From Lysobacterales bacterium (GTDB lineage Bacteria; Pseudomonadota; Gammaproteobacteria; Xanthomonadales; SZUA-36), in assembly GCA_013213875.1 (NCBI GenBank), contig JABSSV010000298.1:1-28061 (forward strand): a stretch of 28,061 nt of DNA. Direction: 5' to 3'. The notes beneath the pieces were generated by a model. The model was not told where the DNA came from and made no database searches. It worked only from the letters and a program-made list of their open reading frames with translations. The number at the start of each line of letters is the position of its first letter. The first letter of the stretch is position 1. The translations under genes and the position numbers were made by a program. Shown piece after piece: positions 22,695-28,061 of this stretch.

Positions 22695-25335
22695 CTTGCG
22701 CCAGCTTCAGCGCACTACTCACAATTTCGAACACATCGGGTGACAACTGATCCTGCTTAGAAATACGCTCCAGCTCTGCGAGCATCAGGGCACGGCGGGA
22801 CGCATCATAGCGGGGCCAGCTGTTAAAGGCAGACACCATGCGCGCGGCCATCTGGGGGTTGGTTTGATTAAGCGCAATGACCTGGTCGGCCAGAAAACGA
22901 TAGCCCGCGCCATCTGGCGCATGAAAACCGACCGGATTCAGCATGGAAAAGACGCCGATAACGGCCCGCACCTTATTGGGATTGCGAAGACTGAACTCGG
23001 CGTGGGACAGCAAGCGCTGCACCGTCTTTACCGTGGCGTGATCAGGTCGCGAGGCCTGCATGGAAAACCACTTGTCCATCACCAGCGCATCGCCCTGCCA
23101 GCGTGTCTCAAATTGATCCAAGGCCCAGTCCGCGCTCGCCAAACCGTTCTGAACCAGAGCCTGCATGGCCGCCAGGGTATCGGTCATATTATCGCTGGTC
23201 TGCAGCTGCTCCGTCGCCAGCGCATTACCATCCGGCCCCATCGCAAGATAGGCCAGGCAGGCATTTTTCATGGCCCGGGCCGCGATGGCAGCCGGGCTTT
23301 TGTCGTAGGGCGCGCCATCTGCCAGGCGATCATAGTGCTGGTGGAACAGGGGCTGCAGCGCATCGGCAAGGCCCTGGCGAACAAATTCCCGTGCGGCATG
23401 CAAACCATCAACGTCCACTTCCTCCAGCGCCTGCGCCAGGTAGTCCTCGCCCGGTAGTGCCAGGGTCTCCGCCACCAGCCCCGGATCTGCCTGTGGATCT
23501 TCAAGCAAGCCACGATAGGCCTCAAGCAGCGCAGGGGCGAGTACCATAGGCTGCCCCTCCTGCACGGCTGCGAGCTGTTTCAGAATGCTGGATCCCGCCA
23601 GTTGCTGCGCCGCTTCCCAGCGCGCAAAGGAATCCGGGTCATGGGCAATGAGTGTCGCCAACTGATCATCCGTGTAGTCATACTTGACCTTGATCGGAGC
23701 AGAGAAGTCCCGCAGCAGGGAAGGCACCGGCCGCTCGGACAAGCCGCGGAACACGAACTCCTGGCGGGCCTGATCAAGGAGCAGGGTACGGGTGGTACCG
23801 CTGGCAACCGCCTCATCACCCAGTTGCAGCGGCAGACTGTGACCGGCAGCGCTGAGCAGCCCCATCTTAAAAGGAATAACCAGCGGCTGCTTATCTACCT
23901 GATCGGCCGTCGGCGGCGTGTGCTGACTCAGTGTGAGCCGGTATTCACCGCGCTCTGCATGGTAGGCGTCCTCAACCTGCACCTCCGGCGTTCCAGACTG
24001 GCTGTACCAGCGCGCGAAGTCGCTCAGATCGCGCTCGTTGGCATCCGCCATAGCGGCCAGGAAATCATCACAGGTCACCGCCTCGCCATCGTGGCGCTCG
24101 AAGTAGAGGCGCATACCGGCCTGAAAGCCCGCCTCGCCCAAGAGCGTGTGGTACATGCGGATGATGGTAGCGCCCTTCTGATAAACCGTTGCGGTATAGA
24201 AGTTATTGATCTCAATGTAGGAGTCGGGCCGGATGGGGTGCGCCATGGGACCGGCATCCTCCGGAAATTGCCGATAGCGCAGACCGCGTATGTCCTGAAT
24301 TCGCTTGACCGCCCGGGACTGCATGTCCGCGGAAAACTCCTCATCGCGAAACACGGTCAGCCCCTCTTTCAGAGTGAGCTGAAACCAGTCGCGGCAGGTC
24401 ACCCGGTTGCCGGTCCAGTTGTGGAAATATTCATGACCGATAACGCCCTCGATGCCCTGATAATCGAAATCGGTAGCCGTATCGGGCCGCGCCAGCACGT
24501 AGCGCGTATTGAAGATATTGAGCGACTTGTTTTCCATGGCGCCCATATTGAAATCATTGGTCGCCACGATGTTGTAAATGTCCAGATCGTATTCCAGGCC
24601 GAAACGTTCCTCATCCCAGCGCATGGATTTGATCAGGGACTCCATGGCATGATCACAGCGATCGATGTTTTCAGCCTCCACATAAACCCGCAGCAGGACT
24701 TCCCGGCCACTGCGTGTACGAAAGTGATCTTCGATAAATTCGAGATCACCTGCCACCAGGGCAAAGAGGTAGGACGGCTTGGGAAAAGGGTCATGCCAGC
24801 GTACCCAATGGCGACCCTCACCCGCATCGCCCTCGGCCTGCAGATTGCCGTTCGACAGCAGCACGGGATAGCGCACCCGGTCTGCCTCAATAGTGACCTC
24901 ATAGCCACTCATCACATCCGGTCGATCCGGGAACCAGGTGATCTTGCGAAAACCTTCCGGCTCACACTGGGTCAGCAGAAACTCGCCCGACTGATAAAGG
25001 CCCTCCAGGGCCAGGTTTTCCGATGGTTTGATATGCACCACCGTTTGCAAATCGCAGCGCGCCGGCACATGAGCGATGGTCAGGGTCTCTCCTTCCACTG
25101 CATAGTCCTGCGCATCCAGCACCCGTCCATCAATGGCCAAGGACTGCAGGCTCAAATCGCTGCCTTGTAATTCCAGCGGGCCAGCCGTGCCATCACGTGC
25201 TTCCAGTGTCAGTTTCGCCTGCACCTCCGTATGGCTATCGTGAATGGAAAAATGCAGGGCCACCGCCTGTAAGCGCCAGGGATATGGCGTGTAGTCTGCA
25301 CGTTGAATGGCCTGACGTGGCTGCCCTTCTTTCAT
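22684..25335 (-). CDS. pepN: Aminopeptidase N
   Basis: Zinc aminopeptidase of family M1, a major cytosolic exopeptidase removing N-terminal residues from peptides. The 883-residue length compares with 870 in E. coli. The substrate-binding motif GAMEN is at 265-269. The zinc motif HEYFH has His301, Glu302 and His305, with Glu324 as third ligand (HExxH-x18-E). The N-terminal sequence QAIQRADYTPYPW and the order of domains match the E. coli PepN subfamily rather than eukaryotic APN. There is no signal peptide. The ATG at 25335 has AGGAAG a few bases upstream, and a perfect TATAAT lies 45-50 bases upstream. The 3' end overlaps a lipoprotein gene by 11 bp. Confidence 0.97.
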   Translation of the reverse strand: MKEGQPRQAIQRADYTPYPWRLQAVALHFSIHDSHTEVQAKLTLEARDGTAGPLELQGSDLSLQSLAIDGRVLDAQDYAVEGETLTIAHVPARCDLQTVVHIKPSENLALEGLYQSGEFLLTQCEPEGFRKITWFPDRPDVMSGYEVTIEADRVRYPVLLSNGNLQAEGDAGEGRHWVRWHDPFPKPSYLFALVAGDLEFIEDHFRTRSGREVLLRVYVEAENIDRCDHAMESLIKSMRWDEERFGLEYDLDIYNIVATNDFNMGAMENKSLNIFNTRYVLARPDTATDFDYQGIEGVIGHEYFHNWTGNRVTCRDWFQLTLKEGLTVFRDEEFSADMQSRAVKRIQDIRGLRYRQFPEDAGPMAHPIRPDSYIEINNFYTATVYQKGATIIRMYHTLLGEAGFQAGMRLYFERHDGEAVTCDDFLAAMADANERDLSDFARWYSQSGTPEVQVEDAYHAERGEYRLTLSQHTPPTADQVDKQPLVIPFKMGLLSAAGHSLPLQLGDEAVASGTTRTLLLDQARQEFVFRGLSERPVPSLLRDFSAPIKVKYDYTDDQLATLIAHDPDSFARWEAAQQLAGSSILKQLAAVQEGQPMVLAPALLEAYRGLLEDPQADPGLVAETLALPGEDYLAQALEEVDVDGLHAAREFVRQGLADALQPLFHQHYDRLADGAPYDKSPAAIAARAMKNACLAYLAMGPDGNALATEQLQTSDNMTDTLAAMQALVQNGLASADWALDQFETRWQGDALVMDKWFSMQASRPDHATVKTVQRLLSHAEFSLRNPNKVRAVIGVFSMLNPVGFHAPDGAGYRFLADQVIALNQTNPQMAARMVSAFNSWPRYDASRRALMLAELERISKQDQLSPDVFEIVSSALKLAQDDR

Positions 25336-25379
25336 AATTCTTCCTGCTGCAAATACGCTTGTGTGCGCCGAAAGCGCGT

Positions 25380-25385
25380 ATTATA
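25380..25385 (-). promoter_or_regulatory. -10 element of pepN
   Basis: TATAAT, a perfect -10 hexamer on the minus strand, lies 45 bases before the pepN ATG, with a predicted start near 25373. No good -35 is seen 16-18 bases upstream. On the plus strand the overlapping bases read TATTAT, a possible -10 for the divergent dehydratase gene, so one short AT-rich spot may serve both directions. Confidence 0.5.
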
Positions 25386-25455
25386 GCCGTGATTGGCTGA
25401 AGCGCCCGCATGCCGCTCAGGTACGTTTTCGGGCACCAGCAAGAAGAGGATTATC

Positions 25456-26430
25456 ATGACGCCGGCCGACGACCTACCCCGCTTTGACGATCTCCAGACC
25501 GCGCACGCACGCATCCGTGATCGCGTGGAGCGCACGCCGGTAGAACAGTACCGGGCCCTCGACCTGGCGCTGGGTTGCCAGCTGTTTTTGAAATGTGAGC
25601 ATCAACAGCCCATGGGCGCCTTCAAATTACGTGGCGCCAGCAATGCGGTTGCGCGGCTCGAGGAGGAAGAGCGCAGCGGCGATCTGGCAACCCACTCATC
25701 AGGCAATCATGGCGCGGCGCTAGCCATGGCAGCGACTGCGGCTGGCCGGCAGGCAAAAGTCGTGATGCCAGCCAACGCCGTGGCGTTAAAAATGGATGCT
25801 GTGCGGCGCTACGGCGGCGAGGTCATTATTTGTGAGCCCAACCAGAGCGCCCGCGAAGCCGGGTTGGCCCAACTGGTGGCCCAGGGGCTGATTGCCGTTC
25901 CGCCCTATGACGACGCCGACATCATTGCCGGGCAAGGCACTGCGGCTCTGGAACTTTACCAGCAGACCACGGAACCGCTGGATGATCTGGTCGTACCGGT
26001 CGGTGGTGGCGGACTGCTGGCAGGCTGTGCTCTCGCCAGTCGCGCGCTCTCACCGCATACCCGCCTTGTCGGCGCGGAGCCGGCTGGGGCAGCCGATACA
26101 GCCAGCAGCCTGGCAGCCGGTGTACGCGTGAAAAGCTGGCAGCCGGATACGGTTGCCGACGGTCTCCGGGCCGTTATTGGTGTGCGTAACTTTGCCCTGA
26201 TACAAGCGCATGTGGATGAAGTACTGCTGGCCGACGATCAGGCCATCATTGACGCCATGCGACTGGCCTATGAGCAGGCGCAGCTGCGACTGGAACCCTC
26301 TGCTGCGGTGGCGCTGGCCGTGATTCGGGGCGCACCGGAGCGCTTTAAGGGACGCCGCGTCGGCGTCATGCTGACCGGCAGCAATATCGATACGGAGCTG
26401 TTTCCCTGGCTTGATGCCATGGGCGACTGA
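25456..26430 (+). CDS. PLP-dependent threonine/serine dehydratase-like enzyme
   Basis: A 324-residue fold type II PLP enzyme. Visible motifs are FLKCEHQQPMGAFKLRGA with the cofactor Lys57, THSSGNHGAALA (79-90), the phosphate-binding glycine loop VPVGGGGLLAG (near 180-190) and TGSNID at the C-terminus. It lacks the C-terminal ACT regulatory domain of biosynthetic IlvA, so it belongs with catabolic threonine dehydratases, serine racemases and 3-hydroxyaspartate ammonia-lyases; sequence alone does not separate these. The ATG at 25456 follows GAGG with 6-7 base spacing; the open frame to 25393 has no such support. It is divergent from pepN and converges with msrC 25 bases later. A role in amino-acid catabolism is likely. 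Confidence 0.88.
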   Translation: MTPADDLPRFDDLQTAHARIRDRVERTPVEQYRALDLALGCQLFLKCEHQQPMGAFKLRGASNAVARLEEEERSGDLATHSSGNHGAALAMAATAAGRQAKVVMPANAVALKMDAVRRYGGEVIICEPNQSAREAGLAQLVAQGLIAVPPYDDADIIAGQGTAALELYQQTTEPLDDLVVPVGGGGLLAGCALASRALSPHTRLVGAEPAGAADTASSLAAGVRVKSWQPDTVADGLRAVIGVRNFALIQAHVDEVLLADDQAIIDAMRLAYEQAQLRLEPSAAVALAVIRGAPERFKGRRVGVMLTGSNIDTELFPWLDAMGD

Positions 26431-26455
26431 GCCGGACAGGCGCCAGCGATTTTAA

Positions 26456-26953
26456 TCAGTCAACGGCGGCCAGCCAGCAACGGGCCAGGCGAGCGAGGCC
26501 CGCCTCATCTTCCGCACTGAAGCGCTTCCGTATCGGGCTATCGATATCCAGCACCCCCAAAACCTCGCCGTCGCGAATCAGCGGAATTACCAGTTCGGAC
26601 TCGGAAGCTGCATCGCAGGCAATGTGCCCGGGAAAGGCATGCACATCAGCCACCCGCTGAATCTGCTGCGCGGCAGCGGCCGTGCCACAAACGCCGGCTC
26701 CTAAGGGTATTTCAACACAGGCTGGCTGGCCCTGAAACGGCCCGAGCACCAGACGGTCCGAGTGCAGAAAATAGAAACCCACCCAGTTAACCTGCTCAAG
26801 ACTGCCAAAGAGCAGTGCTGAAAGATTGGCAGCGTTGGCAACGCGGTCCCGGCTGACGGAAAGCAAGCCCTCAGCCTGACGGAGTAGAAGATCATAATCC
26901 GTGCTGGTGGATGTTTTCTCTACGACCTCTTGGGAGGATGATTCACTGTTCAT
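26456..26953 (-). CDS. msrC: Free methionine-(R)-sulfoxide reductase (GAF domain)
   Basis: A 165-residue GAF-domain enzyme reducing free methionine-R-sulfoxide, an oxidative-damage repair activity. The three conserved cysteines are Cys79 (QPAC), Cys89 (GVCG) and Cys113 (IACDAAS), with spacings of 10 and 24 identical to Cys84, Cys94 and Cys118 of E. coli fRMsr. Further family sequence is NWVGFYFL, LVLGPFQGQPAC and ELVIPLIRDGEVLGVLDIDSP. No regulatory domains are attached, so it is the enzyme rather than a GAF sensor. The ATG at 26953 lies within the end of the upstream methyltransferase gene (11-bp overlap) and has no obvious binding site, implying coupled translation. Confidence 0.93.
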   Translation of the reverse strand: MNSESSSQEVVEKTSTSTDYDLLLRQAEGLLSVSRDRVANAANLSALLFGSLEQVNWVGFYFLHSDRLVLGPFQGQPACVEIPLGAGVCGTAAAAQQIQRVADVHAFPGHIACDAASESELVIPLIRDGEVLGVLDIDSPIRKRFSAEDEAGLARLARCWLAAVD

Positions 26954-27548
26954 AACGAAAGATCACCATAAAGTTATTCGCTGGCATGGGGACCAGCTCC
27001 GAAAGGATCATCTGATGTCGCCTGGCCTCGCTTTCAAGCGCTGTTAGGTCACGCAGCCCCTGCTGCGGATCTTGCGCACGCAGCGCTGCATGAAAACGCG
27101 CGTTGCTGGGGGCGGTATGTGCGCCGTTACGCTGAAACGGTCCGTACAGAAAAAAGGGCGCGGCGTGCTCAAGACTGCGCCCCAAACCGGCGAACATGGC
27201 CTGCACCGACACCCAGGGCATGATGTGGGCCGTATTGGCACTGTAGGCAGCGGCAAAAGGCCCTTGCGGCCACTCCTGGGCGGCCCGCACGTCGAGCGCT
27301 TGAGGCGGCTGCAGGTTCTCTAACCCGGAACGTTCCTGACGCGCCCGGAGCCCGGCCAGGGCGGGCGCCAAGTCCGTTGGTAACCAATCCAAAGCAGGGA
27401 AAGCGCGCGCAAACGTCTCCGCGTGTTGACCGGTCCCAGCCCCCAGTTCCAGCACCCGGCCCGCACGGGGCAGGTACTCGCTTAACACCGGCAGGATAGC
27501 GGTGACATTGCGCGCCGCTGCCGGCGCGAAGGGAAGAAAATCAGTCAT
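26943..27548 (-). CDS. DUF938-family SAM-dependent methyltransferase
   Basis: A 201-residue Rossmann-fold methyltransferase-like protein. The N-terminus FLPFAPAAARNVTAILPVLSEYLP and the SAM motif RVLELGAGTGQHAETFA (31-47) are typical of DUF938. So are the aspartate-containing second motif WLPTDL, the NTAHIMPW segment, and LYGPFQRNGAHTAPSNARF. The substrate is unknown for the family. I chose the ATG at 27548 because family similarity begins there; the frame continues to 27620 through the pilQ terminator, which argues against the longer start. The binding site is not evident. It is the first gene of an overlapping pair with msrC. Confidence 0.88.
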   Translation of the reverse strand: MTDFLPFAPAAARNVTAILPVLSEYLPRAGRVLELGAGTGQHAETFARAFPALDWLPTDLAPALAGLRARQERSGLENLQPPQALDVRAAQEWPQGPFAAAYSANTAHIMPWVSVQAMFAGLGRSLEHAAPFFLYGPFQRNGAHTAPSNARFHAALRAQDPQQGLRDLTALESEARRHQMILSELVPMPANNFMVIFRYEQ

Positions 27549-27580
27549 GGTCTGCCATGCGCGCTCAAGGAGGGGAAGCC

Positions 27581-27613
27581 TAAAAAACAAACCCGGGCAG
27601 AGCCCGGGTTTGT
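27581..27613 (-). terminator. Intrinsic terminator of pilQ
   Basis: On the minus strand an 11-bp perfect stem (ACAAACCCGGG / CCCGGGTTTGT) with a 5-base loop is followed by a run of T residues. It lies about 33 bases past the pilQ stop and would end the pilus operon transcript before the methyltransferase gene. Confidence 0.9.
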
Positions 27614-27645
27614 GTTTCATTGACGGCTGGTAAAAACGCCCCGGT

Positions 27646-28061
27646 TTAGTTGATTACCGGGCGCTCTTCAACGATGGTCGGTGACACGAAGATCAGCAAC
27701 TCGCGTTTTGAGGTGCCATTGGCGCGACGACGGAACAGTGCGCCTACACCGGGTATGGAACTCAGGTACGGCACGCGATCCTCCGCGCGACTGGTTTCAT
27801 CCTGGAAGATACCGCCGAGAACGATGGTTTCGCCGTTGTTAACCAGCACGCTGGTTTGTAGCTCCCGCGTATCGATTGATGGCACGGAACCACCGCGTGA
27901 GGTCTGGAAAATCTCACCTACCGTGTCCTGCTTGATGGCCAGATCCAGCTGCACGCGGTTGTCCGGTGTAATCAACGGCGTGACGCGCAGCTCCAGCACC
28001 GCTTCCTTGAACTGTACCGACGTAGCACCCGATGAGGTCGCCTCCTCGTAGGGAATCTCGA
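27646..28061 (-). CDS. pilQ: Type IV pilus secretin PilQ, C-terminal part
   Basis: The last 138 codons of a gene that runs off the right edge. The visible part is the secretin beta-barrel domain: EIPYEEATSSGATSV, FKEAVLELRVTPLITPDN, IKQDTVGEIF, then LVNNGETIVLGGIFQDE, VPYLSSIPGVGALFRR and the terminal ELLIFVSPTIVEE. The EATSSGATS phrase and the short tail favour PilQ over GspD. PilQ forms the outer-membrane pore through which type IV pili extend. In many relatives pilQ closes a pilMNOPQ operon and aroK-aroB follow; here a terminator follows directly and aroK is absent. Confidence 0.93.
   Translation of the reverse strand, partial: EIPYEEATSSGATSVQFKEAVLELRVTPLITPDNRVQLDLAIKQDTVGEIFQTSRGGSVPSIDTRELQTSVLVNNGETIVLGGIFQDETSRAEDRVPYLSSIPGVGALFRRRANGTSKRELLIFVSPTIVEERPVIN

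Noticed and set aside
23602..25170. Long plus-strand open frame (522 codons)
   Set aside because: Antisense to pepN; the GAMEN and HEYFH motifs on the other strand show which is coding.

Overview
The window is chromosomal DNA of a GC-rich gammaproteobacterium. The support is family membership: a FadE-type acyl-CoA dehydrogenase with an N-terminal membrane anchor, gammaproteobacterial glutaminyl-tRNA synthetase, PepN, RppH, bacterioferritin/Bfd, a LemA plus M48 peptidase pair, and the end of a type IV pilus secretin PilQ. Genus cannot be fixed from the sequence. I see no rRNA, tRNA, CRISPR array, insertion sequence, prophage or plasmid gene. It reads as an ordinary housekeeping segment, tightly packed and with several overlapping gene ends.

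Layout from left to right. (1) 1-5300, carbon metabolism: GTP-dependent PEP carboxykinase (minus), a TetR regulator (minus), and divergently fadE (plus) with a clear sigma70 promoter whose -10 overlaps an inverted repeat. (2) 5300-6880, iron: sufT, bfr and bfd, all minus. bfd has a Fur-box-like site over its promoter, and bfr has its own promoter with a perfect 8-1-8 inverted repeat on the -35. (3) 6990-10650: rppH (minus), a two-gene ABC importer of the FecCD/BtuCD type (plus), and a 12-helix transporter resembling nucleotide translocases or MFS (minus) that overlaps the ATPase gene tail to tail. (4) 10880-12452: a GMC-family FAD oxidoreductase (plus). (5) 12449-14985: lemA and a 642-residue M48 membrane protease with a long C-terminal extension (minus). 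(6) 15077-18172: glnS (minus) and a sodium/acidic amino acid symporter (plus). (7) 18363-20252: mnmG (minus), not followed here by rsmG. (8) 20441-22694: an unusual repeat-rich lipoprotein (minus), a 69-residue small protein (plus) and a second lipoprotein (minus) overlapping the end of pepN. (9) 22684-28061: pepN (minus), a PLP-dependent threonine/serine dehydratase-like enzyme (plus), msrC and a DUF938 methyltransferase in an overlapping pair (minus), then a strong terminator and the 3' end of pilQ (minus).

Functional themes: fadE (fatty-acid beta-oxidation) and pckG (gluconeogenesis) would both serve growth on acetyl-CoA-yielding substrates. bfd, bfr and sufT cover iron storage, iron release and Fe-S assembly. 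The least explained object is the Tyr/Trp/Gly and Pro/Arg-rich lipoprotein at 20441-21907. It has five consecutive WYGG units and about three and a half copies of a 43-45 residue basic repeat, and I could not assign it to a family.
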